64,000 nt of DNA from Sipunculus nudus (taxonomy: Eukaryota; Annelida; Sipuncula; Golfingiida; Sipunculidae): NCBI GenBank assembly GCA_026874595.1, contig CM049307.1, forward strand, positions 58,100,870 to 58,164,869, in the 5' to 3' direction. Under the pieces are notes generated by a model that searched no databases, was not told the origin of the DNA, and saw only the letters and a program-made list of their open reading frames with translations. This document shows positions 12,531 to 24,789 of the stretch, piece after piece; the stretch's first letter is position 1; each line of letters begins with the position of its first letter. The translations under genes and the position numbers were made by a program.

Positions 12531-12613
12531 GAAGCACGTAATGCCAATATTCCAATACTTTTCTTAATCCCGTGCTAGTTGTGAGAGATTATAACCATTC
12601 CTTGGGCTTGGGA

Positions 12614-12616
<3 letters not shown>

Positions 12617-12670
<54 letters not shown>
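12617..12670. repeat. (GA)n microsatellite
   Basis: About 54 bases of AG dinucleotides. Confidence 0.95.
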
Positions 12671-12672
<2 letters not shown>

Positions 12673-13401
12673 CCTTTCCCCTAATAATCTCCATGATATG
12701 TAAGTTGGTTTTAATGTGCATACATAAAAGCTTCACTTGACGCAATACAAAGCGTTCCTCTATTTACAAGATGGAAGTCTTTGTTGGTGTCCTGCTACCT
12801 AATCATGTTTACAAACTATAAACATTGTTTTAAAAGCAATTTTATGAAGACGATTGAGACCGAAAGCAAAGGGAATACTTTTACATCAGTTTTGGAAGGA
12901 CTGTATTCGAGCTTATATTGTGAAGTGTCTGAATTATTCTTGTCAGTGTCAAAATGCCGAACTTCCAAAATTCCTCATCTATATTATCAGGTGAATAATA
13001 ATAAAAAAAAACACGACAAAGAAATAAAGCATTTTTGTTAATTTTTAAATATCCGCCAATCGTAATCCAAAAAGGCCATCTGTAGGCAAACAATACGGAA
13101 CTATACGAGATTGCAAACGGCAGAAGAAGGCATTGCTGGATTTACTTGTGCAAACAGCTACTTCCGGTCATTCTCAACACGGGTTTGTGTCCGGCGTTCA
13201 TGGTGATCTATAGAATGGTTTCACTTAATGGCTAGCAGGTATTAAGCGAGATTTGTAAAGCTCTAACATTTATGAGTTGTGCTCTGCTACAGGATGTCTC
13301 AAAATGTCTGAAAGGTAGAAAAGCTCATAACAATAAAATGCATATTTAGAAAAATAGGCATTCCATGATGGTAGACCAAAAGCGATTTGGTTAAACATTC
13401 T
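12671..13401. other. Non-coding sequence, nothing recognised
   Basis: Overlapping open stretches on both strands at 12781-13093 are short and featureless. Confidence 0.4.
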
Positions 13402-13855
13402 TTAAAGGGGCCCAATCACCTATAAATCATGTTGAATAAACACGAAAAATAGATTTTTCTCTTTAAAATAAATCTGTACTTGCCAAAATTTTCCCTTGAA
13501 ATTATTCAAAACAGTGGACCAAAGGTGTAAAGATAAACACAGCATATGCATCGCCGGGCCACAACATGTGTACACTAGGAGATGGCCTGACTGACTTGGC
13601 CTAAAAAATGTAATACATGTTTTTACTGGCTGAAACATCACGTTTCCGCCTCACATTCAGATTTCCGGTTAGACAGCCTTGTTATGGTAAACAGAAACAC
13701 ACGGACTGTGTTTACAAACACGCGAGTCATATAAAGTTATCAAACAACCGTAGACTGAGACTGAGACTGTGTGCCGGGATGGTGTAGGCCCGAAACTTTA
13801 GTTAAAAGCAAAACTGAATTGATAGTGTGAAAGAACACTCATAATATAGCTTCTG

Positions 13856-13858
<3 letters not shown>
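13402..13858. mobile_element. TTAA-flanked MITE, copy 2, interrupted by a LINE
   Basis: Begins TTAA-AGGGGCCCAATCAC and follows copy 1 (4231-4688) through 'tgttgaataaacac', 'tttactggctgaaacatcacg' and 'gagactgtgtgc' to 'ataatatagcttctgat'. Copy 1 then continues 'aatgtctctTTAA'. Here the LINE begins instead, and 'taatgtgtgttttTTAA' appears at its far side (about 15610-15625). The LINE therefore inserted about 16 bases from this element's right end. Non-coding. Confidence 0.6.
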
Positions 13859-13886
<28 letters not shown>

Positions 13887-15609
13887 TTTTATTTTGTAAA
13901 GCGTAAAATCCACAGTGTTGTGCTCTAAAACGCTATTACAAGCAAACATTTGCATAAAAATGACTATGAGAAAATATATTCATTAAATAAAAATTAAGGC
14001 AAACATTTAAATATTACTTAGGCTAGATAAAACATGCACATAATCCATTAATATACATTACCTATTTTACTAAACCAATAAACGACATTAAATCTATAAA
14101 ATTGTAGATAAAATTACGGTATAGAATTTAAAATCTGCACATATGCAAAATCACAGCTAATCGAAATATTGCACAAATGAGTATGTCTTAAGCATTTTTT
14201 TTAAAAGCAGTTAGACTCTCAGCTTTTCTTAATTCTAAAGGAAATAAATTCCACAAAGTGGGACCTGCCACACAAAATGCTCTTTGAGCAACCATCGAAG
14301 ACTTTGTATGTGGAACAAAAAGTAAGTCATGATCGGCAGATCTGAGGCATCTAAATGGTGTGTACGAATGAATTATATCCTGTAAGTAGACCGGGGCCAT
14401 GCGATGTTTGGTCTTGAAAAGTAGTATGGCCACCTTAAATTTAATACGCTGACTTACAGGGAGCCAGTGCAGCTCCCGCAATACAGGTGTAATATGATCA
14501 TACTTGTCACATCCACTGAGTATACGGGCTGCGCTATTTTGAACTCGCTGAAGCCTCTGAATTAATGAAGCCGGATACCCAAGAAGTAAAGCATTTCCAT
14601 AATCTAACTTGGTGGTGACAATAGCGTGGATCAGGCGCTCAAGAGAGCGTTGATCCAAATACGCTTTTATTTTATAGATGTTGTGGAGATGCATGTAGGA
14701 CACACGGCATATGGTGTTCACATGCTGCTCCATAGTGGAATGAGAATCAAAATAAACACCAAGGCTTCGAATCCACTGAGATGGTTGAACTTTATGTTCG
14801 CCTATTAGAAGATTTGGACATTTAATCTTTGTCGCCAAATGTTTAGGTGTAATCAGCAACACCTCTGTTTTATCATCATTCATTTTCAAGCTGTTGTTGC
14901 CCATCCACTTACGTACTAAACCAGCAGTAGCCTCCATATATGTGATGTTATTGCTGAGGTGCTCAGGCCTGAAAATCAAATACAAAGTAGAATCATCAGC
15001 ATACATATTATAAAAACCACGCTCATGCAGTAAAGTACCTAAGGGAGCAGTGTAAAGAGTAAAGAGGACAGGTCCTAAGACAGAGCCCTGGGGCAAACCA
15101 CAGTCCAATATTTGTTACTTAGACTTAATCCCTTCAATCTGGACTGACTGGCTACGTTTACAAAGATATGATGCAAACCATTCTAGGGCAGTGCCAGTAA
15201 CTCCCATTGACCGAAGTGTATCAAGCAAGATCTCATGACTGACCGTATCAAAGGCAGCTGACAAGTCAATCATGACTAGAAATACACAATTATTCTCTCC
15301 AAGAGCACACTGGATGTCATTATGTATTCTCAAAGTAGCAGTCTCTGTGGAGTGTCCAGCCCGATAAGCTGATTGATATGGCTCCTATAAATTATTATCT
15401 ACAAGATGTTTGCTTAGTCGTGAACACACGACCTTCTCCATCACTTTGGAAACAAACGCCAAATTAGAGACAGGTCTAAAATTTTTTAAAACTTCAGGAT
15501 CAAGTGTAGATTTCTTAATAAGCGGAGTGACGAGAGCGGTTTTGTAGTTCTGTGGAAATACACCAGTTGAAAGTGACAGGTTAATTATGTCCCTTAACTT
15601 CAACACTTT
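13859..15609 (-). mobile_element. 5'-truncated CR1/L2-type LINE
   Basis: A non-LTR retrotransposon remnant of about 1.75 kb. On the minus strand it holds the RT frame, then roughly 330 bases of 3' sequence ending 'gcgtaaaatccaca...gctttacaaaataaaa' type wording and an (ATT)n tail at 13859-13886. A microsatellite 3' tail instead of poly(A) is characteristic of CR1/L2-group elements. The 5' half (ORF1 and endonuclease) is missing, the usual result of incomplete target-primed reverse transcription. It lies within the TTAA MITE starting at 13402. Confidence 0.85.
14188..15606 (-). pseudogene. LINE reverse transcriptase, C-terminal part with two in-frame stops
   Basis: About 470 codons stay in one frame. 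In order on the minus strand: the fingers segment with FRPVSNLAFVSKVMEKVV; a TAG stop at 15385-15387; SAYRAGHSTET; motif A with catalytic Asp (DLSAAFDTV); a TAA stop at 15115-15117; motif B (GLPQGSVLGPVLF); motif C (YADD near 15000); LGV; the thumb phrase LQRVQNSAARIL; HWLPV; and the conserved C-terminus ending LTAFKK. All RT catalytic residues are present and there is no frameshift, so the copy decayed by only a few substitutions and is relatively young. The open frame starts inside the fingers, so endonuclease and ORF1 are absent. Non-functional. Family (CR1/L2/Rex-like) is inferred from motif wording and the (ATT)n tail. Confidence 0.9.
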
Positions 15610-15725
15610 TAATGTGTGTTTTTAAATCATGATTATTTGTATTATATTTATAATGAATAACATCAAAATGGTGTTGTATGGTGTTATAAATCCTGTTTTA
15701 TTTCTAATTGTGTAATTGTAAAGGT

Positions 15726-15988
15726 TGTTTCCATATGCGCGTGTATGCAGACTGGCAGACGTATATTTGTGTACAATGGTATCGAGCAGGCCTTCTACAA
15801 AAAAAAGTGTGACGTGATTTTAGCCAGAGTCCCTGAGTTCACGCAAATCCTATGTGTGAAAATCGCTCCTGTGACGATTTTCACGTATACACGCACATTC
15901 GCAAATACGATGACGAATACATCGAAAGACCCCAGTTGACAAATCATATATGAGCGATGTTTTACACATATACGCGCACATGGAAACA
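15726..15988. mobile_element. MITE with TGTTTCCATRTGCGCGTRTATG termini, copy 1
   Basis: The left end TGTTTCCATATGCGCGTGT matches the reversed right end TGTTTCCATGTGCGCGTAT. The interior phrase 'gagcaggcctt' and 'tgacgtgatttta' appears inverted in the copy at 58567-58795. Subterminal CpG-containing words (gcgcgt, acgcgc) are enriched. Target duplication was not resolved. Non-coding; it lies about 100 bases beyond the LINE/TTAA-MITE junction. Confidence 0.6.
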
Positions 15989-15989
15989 C

Positions 15990-17465
<1,476 letters not shown>

Positions 17466-17769
17466 GGCCAAAAAAATAATAGGCATGGTTCTCACGCATC
17501 GCCCCCGTAATACTACCCCCCCCCCCCCCCCCCCGCGCTTAAAAAAATGTATTTTGATTTTTATCTTTCAAGAAGATAAAATAATACAATTTTTATCAGA
17601 TTCCCTTTATAGTTCTTTCACCTATTTAGCGAGAAAAAAAATGTTATTTGCATGCTTTTCCCAGATCATATAACATTTTTTAATCGAAACATACAAAAGA
17701 AGTAAAAAAACGCCGGCCTACGCTGAATATTGAAAAAAAAGTACCGGAGAACCATACCTGATTTTTTGC
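17466..17769 (+). mobile_element. PIF/Harbinger-like MITE, copy 1
   Basis: The left end is TTA-GGCC followed by A-rich sequence, then 'ggcatggttctcacgca'. The right side is 'ggagaaccatacctg' and a decayed terminus 'ttttttgct'. The interior matches the other four family members ('gcttttccc', 'cgaaacataca'). A C-run at 17518-17534 expands a C-rich block present in all copies. Terminal GGCC with TWA duplications is the Tourist/PIF-Harbinger signature. No transposase. This is the most degraded of the five copies. Confidence 0.7.
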
Positions 17770-17934
17770 TTTTTGTTCAAAATTAATACTCTTACTCGTT
17801 TGAAGTTTTTGTACATGTCTTGGTATGACAATGACAGAACAGTTCACAAACTATTAAGAATACACCAAATTTGAAATATACAAACGATAATGATTCCCTA
17901 ATATATGTGTGCAGGGAAAACAAGAATTAAAAAA

Positions 17935-18000
17935 CGTAGCCAAGTGGTTAAGGTGTTGGACTTCAGAGCTGAAGGTCCCCAGTTCTAACACCGTCGGCGT
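17935..18000 (+). repeat. tRNA-like sequence (pseudo-tRNA or SINE head)
   Basis: TAGCCAAGTGG is a perfect polymerase III box A, and 'cagttctaacacc' about 45 bases later is a degenerate box B. The would-be anticodon arm is dominated by the palindrome CTTCAGagCTGAAG, and the acceptor ends do not pair. This is not a functional tRNA. A tRNA-derived SINE head is more likely, but no second copy was found in the window. Confidence 0.45.
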
Positions 18001-18004
18001 CTCA

Positions 18005-19399
18005 ATGACATTATTTTGTAATCTCGTTGAACCTCAGAAATTCCCTCTAATGTCTTAAAGACAGGTTATGACTTCCAACCGATTGCATATAAAAGAAATC
18101 CAGAAAGCTTAATAATAATATATCATTCTTATAATGTGGTTACATTCATTCCCATTCTGAAGACAGCGCCACCAACACGCCATGGACCTATCCACGCCAG
18201 AAGTTACATAAATCCTACAGAAAGGGCAGGAGAATAGCTGGCTTTGACATGTCTCTTTGTGGAATAATTTCATCAGGACTTTACTAACTTTTCGTGCTTT
18301 AATGAAATAAGATATAAATAAGATACAAATACATCTATGTTATTAAGATGTGAGAAAGCAGAGAAGGGAATATACAGCGAGCGAGAGGGGGGGGGGGGTG
18401 AGAATATATATACGCTAAAAACATAGTCATGATATGTTTTGGATATGTTGCCGATGTCCATGGGTACAATATTAAGCTTCATCTTATATTCCAAAGGCCG
18501 TCCTTATCTATCCCGAGCTGCCCTCTCGTCTACATCATGGATGAATACTGATTTAAATGTGCCGAATTTATTGTATCAATCTTGCAATAAACCTTACATT
18601 TCACTAATGCCTGGTCTTAAAAATGACTGGTTCAGGCTAGACGGGATGGCATGCAGGAAAACCAAATGTTTTCTTCCCTGACCAGTTCTCATAAAATATT
18701 ATTCCGAGGATAAAATTGGGCTTTATGTACTGTATCAGCCTGCAGGGATTCTAATTTAACGTTATATCAAATAGCTCACGTGTCTAGAATATAAATTAAA
18801 CGACGTTGTCCAAGCCTTTCCCTGATAACTTTGACACCGATACAGCTTACTTCATTTGGATGAAAGAACGCTATGGTATATAAATATACCTACAAGCCTT
18901 GCTTCTGACAAATATTGAAACGATATTTAATGGATTTCTCTGACAAGAATCATTATAAACATAAAAATGATATTCATAAACTGTTAGAACAAGTATTTTT
19001 TTGTTTGTTAATCTTGACCAGTTTCATCGCATGAAAAAGAAAGTGGGCAGAAGCTACATCGAACCTGCGCCAAGATCCTTTTTCAAACTACACAGCAACA
19101 CAGGAAACGGTTGCATGGCTCAACCGCTCCATTCACTCAAGGGCGTGCGTGTCCAGGGGGATGCCGCAGGATGCCGTGCCCCCTCAATCACTCCATCCCA
19201 TTTTGCATGTAATATTGAGAGAAAATATTGCAGACAGTATTATCTAAAAAAATAACCTTTAAAAGTGGACACAAATAAAATATGAAAATATGAGTCATGT
19301 GTTCTTCAAGGATCAAAAGTGAACACATTCAAGCGCAGGCAACAAACTTTTGCTCTTCTTTTCAGTCTTAAAATGGTACGAGGATATTAAAGTATGTTG

Positions 19400-19401
<2 letters not shown>
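18005..19401. other. Non-coding sequence, nothing recognised
   Basis: Short open stretches at 18439-18681 and 19001-19255 have no recognisable features. A G-run lies at about 18389-18399. Confidence 0.4.

Positions 19402-19436
<35 letters not shown>
19402..19436. repeat. (AT)n tract, target of the LTR insertions
   Basis: AT repeats directly abut the LTR end at 19437. AT sequence continues between the two LTRs and, briefly, after the second. Confidence 0.85.
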
Positions 19437-19440
<4 letters not shown>

Positions 19441-20205
19441 AAGGAACATAAAAAAATTATATAATCGTGACGAGCATAAATTTTGTTACGGAGATAAAAA
19501 AATCATATTCTGCAACACTAGGCAGCGTGAAATGTCTAGGGGAATGAATAAAGAAGTCAGTGGTTTTTGTTAACAAATAATTATAATTCATTCTTAGAAC
19601 AATTCTAACATTACAGTACACTAAATCAATGCAATTTAACCGTATGACAATAATAAAAATGTACATCACCTGAGTGTCCGGATCCTAGGCTTTTTATTTC
19701 TGGATACAACCACTGTCACAGCTCAACAAGAGTCCTTAAACACAAAAAAAAGCCACGTAAATAGTTTAAATTAAACTTCCTAGAGAATAGTTCGATTTAA
19801 ACTCGAACATAATCTATTGTAATCCAAAAAGTTTTGGTTATAACCCCAAAGGAAAACTGAAGACAATCCGTATATAAAGTCATAATAAATCCGTTGAAGA
19901 TCTGTAAGTTCTGCAATTAACGGGAAGTTCCAAAACATACACTGACGAGAGAGTCACACTCTTCCGTGTCCGCTGCTATTTTTCTCTCTGCCGGCTCTAA
20001 ACACAGCCCCTATTTATAGCCTTTTCACCCGAAGCCCAGAAACTTCCATTCTGGAATCCTCTATCCTTCATAAAAAAAACGAACAGACCCGAAAATTCTA
20101 GGCCACACCGAGTACTGTTTACTATGAGTCAGGGTTCAACGCCCGGGGCTTGAGCCTAACACGAAATCAGAACGCCAGGCGTATAAAAAACAGATACATG
20201 TAACA
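19437..20205 (-). mobile_element. LTR of a retrotransposon, minus orientation
   Basis: Read on the minus strand it starts TGTTACATG and ends CCTTAACA (TG...CA). It has a TATA box, GGCTATAAATAGGGGCTG at about 20004-20021, then 'ccggcagagag' and 'agcggacacgg'. Near the 3' end come 'tgttaacaaaaacca' and 'cattcccctagacatttca'. The same landmarks in the same order occur in the LTR at 20220-21026. Length 769 bases. No internal coding region, primer-binding site or partner in the same orientation is present, so it is a solo LTR. The family group (Ty3 or other) cannot be told. Confidence 0.65.
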
Positions 20206-20219
20206 ATATATATGTATAT

Positions 20220-21026
20220 TGTTACAAGTGCTATTTTTATTATGTGACACGGGCGTAGCTCCTGTTGTGGCGCTCGTGTCTGGCCGCGTGTTACATTCTA
20301 TGTTTAATCCGTACTGGTTGAACTCTCGTTGTCATGTGAGCCTTTGGTTTTCACGCCTGGCTTGGGTCACGTGATGAGCCTGGTGTGTGGAGATACACAG
20401 CGCTGTTTTTCTAGAGAATCCCTGAAATGCGTGTTGTGCGTGATCTTATAGACTGTTTGAGAAGTGGAAAATTCTCGGCTTGGGGTGTGAAGGTATATAA
20501 AGGGGCTGTTTTTTTAGAACGGCAGGGCAGAGAGCAGAGAAGATTCCAGCGGACACAGAAGCGTGTGTCAGATTCTCAGACCTTATCCGACGAATGCGGC
20601 AACTATACATTTTCAAGACTTTCTCCTGAATTTTATGCATTTGGACTTCAGTTTAATTTCTTGGTTGTTGCAAGAACTTTCTACTGGACTGTCATTCTCC
20701 GAGAGTTTACATTTAAAAGACTTATCGTTGTGATGGTGTTGGTCTCCAGGTACTGTGCACATACATTATTTTCTGTGTGATTGTATTGACTTATTGCTAT
20801 ACCGCTGTTTTACTGTATAACAGTATTGATTTAGTGTATTGTAATGTTAGGGTTGTTTTAAGAATAAATTATAGTTATTTGTTAACAAGAAACCAATGAC
20901 TTCTTTATTCATTCCCCTAGACATTTCACGCCGCCTAGTGTTACAGAATCTGATATGTTTTTATCTCCTTTACAAAATTTGTGTTCATCACGCATACGTG
21001 ATCTGTTTATATTAGGTTCCGTTACA
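20220..21026 (+). mobile_element. LTR of the same family, plus orientation
   Basis: Starts TGTTACAAGTG and ends GGTTCCGTTACA. TATA box TATATAAAGGGGCTG at about 20494-20508; 'acggcagggcagag' and 'cagcggacacag' follow, as expected downstream of an LTR promoter. A polyadenylation signal AATAAA lies near 20863, before 'cattcccctagacatttca'. The last ~200 bases are close to the minus-strand LTR (by eye well over 80% identity), while the first half is much more diverged. The 117-codon open stretch at 20427-20780 falls across promoter and leader and is not a gene. Length 807 bases. Confidence 0.65.
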
Positions 21027-21051
21027 ATATACTTCTTGGGAAACAGATTTG

Positions 21052-21102
21052 ATGTAACCCCCCGACCCACCCACCCTTCCGTAAATCCTGGTTGCGCCAC
21101 TG
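21052..21102. mobile_element. hAT-like terminus, one end only
   Basis: The segment ends CTGGTTGCGCCACTG, which reversed is CAGTGGCGCAACCAG, the wording of hAT-type termini, preceded by a C-rich block. The following 8 bases (TCACTAGT) would be the target duplication, but no partner end was found upstream. Probably a truncated copy. Confidence 0.4.
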
Positions 21103-21638
21103 TCACTAGTAAGCTCTATAACAATGGCTCTGCGCCTCGATTGAGATAAAAAAAAACAGCCGAATATGATAATAGAAAGGAAGCCTTAGATATGACGAGA
21201 TCCACGATTCCTCCCAAATGTTATGGATTCTTCCTTAGTGTAATTCACAAAATTCAGACAAATTATGTAAAGACCATTTTTAGAATTGCATTAAGACAAA
21301 TCAAAGGTAAAACTAATTCCTCTCCATACATGGAGGAAGTGATAGTCTGGCAAGATATAGAAAAACACAAACTGAGCTTAGTTAAAACATATAGCCTTTT
21401 ATCAGTTTCACCAAGAAAATGCTATATTTCTTTTATTTCTTCGTCGTGGCCGTACGGATGTTGCCAGATTGAATAGATCTTCAGGTTCTTATTAAACAAA
21501 TCGATATTATATATCCCTATTTCGAACGATAATCGACTACTGAACCACTAATTATTCTTAATGATTCTCCCGATACCCAGTCGTGATATTTATGCAGATA
21601 ATAATATAATTCCTAATGACAGGTTATATTAGTATCCA

Positions 21639-21689
<51 letters not shown>

Positions 21690-21999
21690 ATTTTAAAGGC
21701 ATCAACACACATCGGGACATATTCATCTGTACAATATGCGACCATGCCGGAATTAGTGTTGTTGACTTTAAATAGCGATCAAAATGAATAAGTTTCAGTG
21801 AAAGAAGCCGATAATTAACATGTATATTTATTTATTTTTTAAAAATAAAAAAAAATAATCAGTTTGACGTGTTCATGAAAATTAGGGTAAACGGTGTATA
21901 TATGCAGTACCGGTACACATTTCTTATGATTTTCCGGTTCTATATATTTCAAATGGTTGTATATTTTACCTTTTCCTGCTTTTCATAACAATGAAGAAC
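21103..21999. repeat. Unique sequence with (TC)n at 21641-21686
   Basis: A 94-codon open stretch at 21192-21476 has no recognisable features. A CT microsatellite follows. Confidence 0.5.
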
Positions 22000-22113
22000 T
22001 ATTTAAATATTTGATTTAAAAAAAATGGTCAAATTTGTTAATACATACATATTTGCATGTATGCAAGTATTAACAAATTTAATCTTGACCATTTTTAATC
22101 AGATAATTAAATA
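22000..22113. repeat. 114-nt near-perfect inverted repeat (hairpin)
   Basis: The arms share 'tatttaa', 'tgatttaaa/ttaaaaatggtcaa' and 'aaatttgttaata' in inverted order around the central palindrome TTGCATgtATGCAA. Small bulges interrupt arms of roughly 50 bases. It could be a minimal palindromic MITE or transcribe a long hairpin RNA. No target duplication was resolved. Confidence 0.6.
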
Positions 22114-22760
22114 TGTGAACTAAAGTAGATAAGAAACACGGTACAGAAACAAGTTTCACATGTTTAATACAGAGTAAATACACAAATACACGTCTTTCTT
22201 TATGTGTGTATTTCGGTCCCTTTCCGCAGCATGATATATTTAACAATAAATTATATACATTGAATAACATCTTTCAAAAAATGGTTTCATTTTGTCGACA
22301 GGGTATTACGTCATTAATCATCTTTTGACATAAAATCAATGGTAGCATTTTCTACTGTCGGGTAAACAATAGGTTTACCGGAAGAAAATGAATTCTCTGG
22401 CTTCATCCAGTGAATAAACAATTACAGTATTTTATCCGGGAATCAGTAGAGCCTATGAATTGGTTAATTTGAACGGGCACTAAATTCAGATTTTTCTTTT
22501 CATTGTCCCTTTGTCTGACTGAGCGGATCTTGTCATAACATCACGTTTTGCTCGTTACAAATATCGATAAATTTCGACTGCACAATATTATTGAAACATC
22601 CGATATTTTGTAAATTTGGACCCATGTACTAAAAGCACTATAAGCACCCGTGAGCTGGAACAGCGTAGAGAATGCAAATTGGGCAAACCTGCAAAGCTTC
22701 AAATAAAGCCGGTGTAAACCCTTAAGGTTTTCCCCAATTTAAGGTATCCCCCCCCCCCCT

Positions 22761-23823
22761 CCGGTATCTAAAAGCGATTTCAGATAACCCCCGAGTGTAC
22801 TCCCTCACTGATTTAACTGAATGATAAATTCTTATGTTTATACCTTATTATATACTATTTCAATATACCACGCGAATTAACAGAAATGTAAAAGAGGGAA
22901 TCAATCTATGAAAAATAGGGCTGTCGAAAATGTTAATTGTATTCGGGATTTTAATTTTATTGACACAAACACTTACATATAGCGCAGGGCGCGTGACATG
23001 GGAGTATAAGCTACTCAAAGATGCATAGTTATATGTACGCTCTTTACACAGCGCTTTACCTATAGGGCTACTTCCTATATCGTAAGGCGCTGTTTGTTAT
23101 GACCTCGTATCCTGAATTGCAACACCAGAGGGGAGTTCTGTATTTTTGTCCAATCAGATGAGACCTTGTGCTGGAAGACAAAGCCAAGCGAGGAATACAC
23201 GGAGCCAATCATATTCATTTCTGTTTGAGTGACAGCTCATCCCCCAGCGTAACCGTCTGAACAGGCCACAGGCTCAGAGAAACGTAACAACAAAGGCTGC
23301 GTGCACACCTCGCTGGCTGGTTTCAGTTCTGCTGACAATAGATACATGGCTACGCTAACACAGTCATAATGTCATAATCGAATCGGTCGATGATACGAGA
23401 ATGCAGAAGGAGCAATTTAAATTCGACCGGAACATTTATGAAGCGCGGCAATGGGCGGAGCCAGGATGCCTATCGAGTGTTTGCTTATTGGCATCTGATT
23501 GGCTGCTTGTCACATCGTACGAACGTTTATTTAAGTGGACAACAAACCGCCATCTGGTGTTTAAATATATCATAAACGGTCAAAGCTGGCAGCGTGAAAA
23601 TCAGTTGCTTCTTTAGAAGCGCAAGATTTCCGCTGCCTCGGGAGCGTAAGTTATATGAGGAATCAAGAAGAAGGACGAAAAATAAACATAAAGTATCAAT
23701 TGTTTTGACAGGGTAATCTTATATATCATTGGGGTTATCTGAAATCGACTTAAAGTTATACCCCCTGGGGTATTCTAAAATCGACTTAAAGTAACCGGGG
23801 GTACTCTGAAATCGCTACACCGG
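22761..23823. mobile_element. Possible 1.06-kb element bounded by CCGGT...GCGATTTC inverted repeats
   Basis: The left boundary has CCGGTAT then GCGATTTCAGATAACCCCCG. The right boundary reversed has CCGGTGTA then GCGATTTCAGAGTACCCCCG. A related direct phrase ('ggggttatctgaaatcgact') lies just inside the right end at 23733-23760. No target duplication was identified. The interior contains promoter-like sequence at 23140-23650, so this may be two repeat copies flanking host DNA rather than one element. Confidence 0.35.
23140..23650 (+). promoter_or_regulatory. CCAAT-rich, CpG-containing promoter-like stretch
   Basis: CCAATCA occurs at about 23151 and 23206, the reverse form ATTGG at about 23487 and 23499, and GGGCGG at about 23453. 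A TATA-like 'ttatttaag' lies near 23527. A consensus splice donor, GAGC|GTAAGT, lies near 23646. CpG frequency is visibly higher than in the flanks. A 71-codon open stretch (23401-23616) has no recognised domain. No downstream exon was found, so the call rests on motif density. Confidence 0.25.
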
Positions 23824-24773
23824 CAGACTGAGAGGAATGATAGTAAGGTAAAACAAAGGAAATTTAAATATATTATAAACGATAAAAAATTGTTTAAAAA
23901 CCCAACATCATCTTAGAATTGATTTATTGTATTTGTAAATTACGGACAGGTTCTGATGGGAAATGTGGGTTTCGAATCTAACAATCACGGTACAAAAATC
24001 ACGGTACGAAAATTAATTTAAATTTAAACGTTCAATTGCTTTAGTATGAGCTATGGATGCATGTATAATGATACATTCTAAAAGTATGTATAATGTTAAA
24101 AAAACAATGCTGATATTTCGATTGTTTATTTATTTTGGTAACTTTCATTATCTGTTCCACGTAAGTTTTTGGATATATCCCAGAGAAAGAGGTAATTACA
24201 TGTCTGAATAATACTTAACACATGTTTTAAATAAAAAGCAGTTCTGGAGAAACGGATATAATATTTTTATAGTTTTCAAAGTATTTTATTACGTTTACTA
24301 TTTTTTTCGCAATGTTTCGTGTTATAAGGATTTCCTCTACAAAACATGCCTGAGACGTTTGCCATATCAAGCATAGAGCTTCTTTGTCGATTTTATCCAA
24401 GATTTAAATGTCACTGTATCCACAGAAATGAGGTTACTGTTAGCTTGTAAGAGCACTTGACTTGTGTCTCATGTCGCTGTTGACAAAACGCCTAGCAGTA
24501 AATCGTCGAGAAACGTGCGTTATGAGCCTCATACCTTCTTTTGTAGACAAGATTCCTTATCTGATAATGTAGCGTCTCAATAAAATTTAAAGATATGCTT
24601 AAGTTTTTAACAAATTAGGTTGTGCTTATTGGACATTTTTTTTTCAATATATGACAAGTGTTATATTTATTTATTAAAGGCGGTTCTTCACCTACCTTTC
24701 TTGGAATATTTGTGTACTGGTACTCTAATACGTACTCTTCGTACATATTAATGAAAGCTGGGTAATGCCTGCT
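23824..24773. other. AT-rich non-coding sequence
   Basis: Nothing recognised. Confidence 0.4.
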
Positions 24774-24789
24774 AAGAAAGGTTCTCCCT

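Noticed and set aside
17935-18000. Functional tRNA gene
   Set aside because: Box A is good but box B is degenerate, the acceptor stem does not pair and the anticodon arm is a 2-base-loop palindrome.
20427-20780. 117-codon plus-strand open frame
   Set aside because: It spans the promoter and leader of the plus-oriented LTR, is not preserved in the sister LTR, and has no domain.
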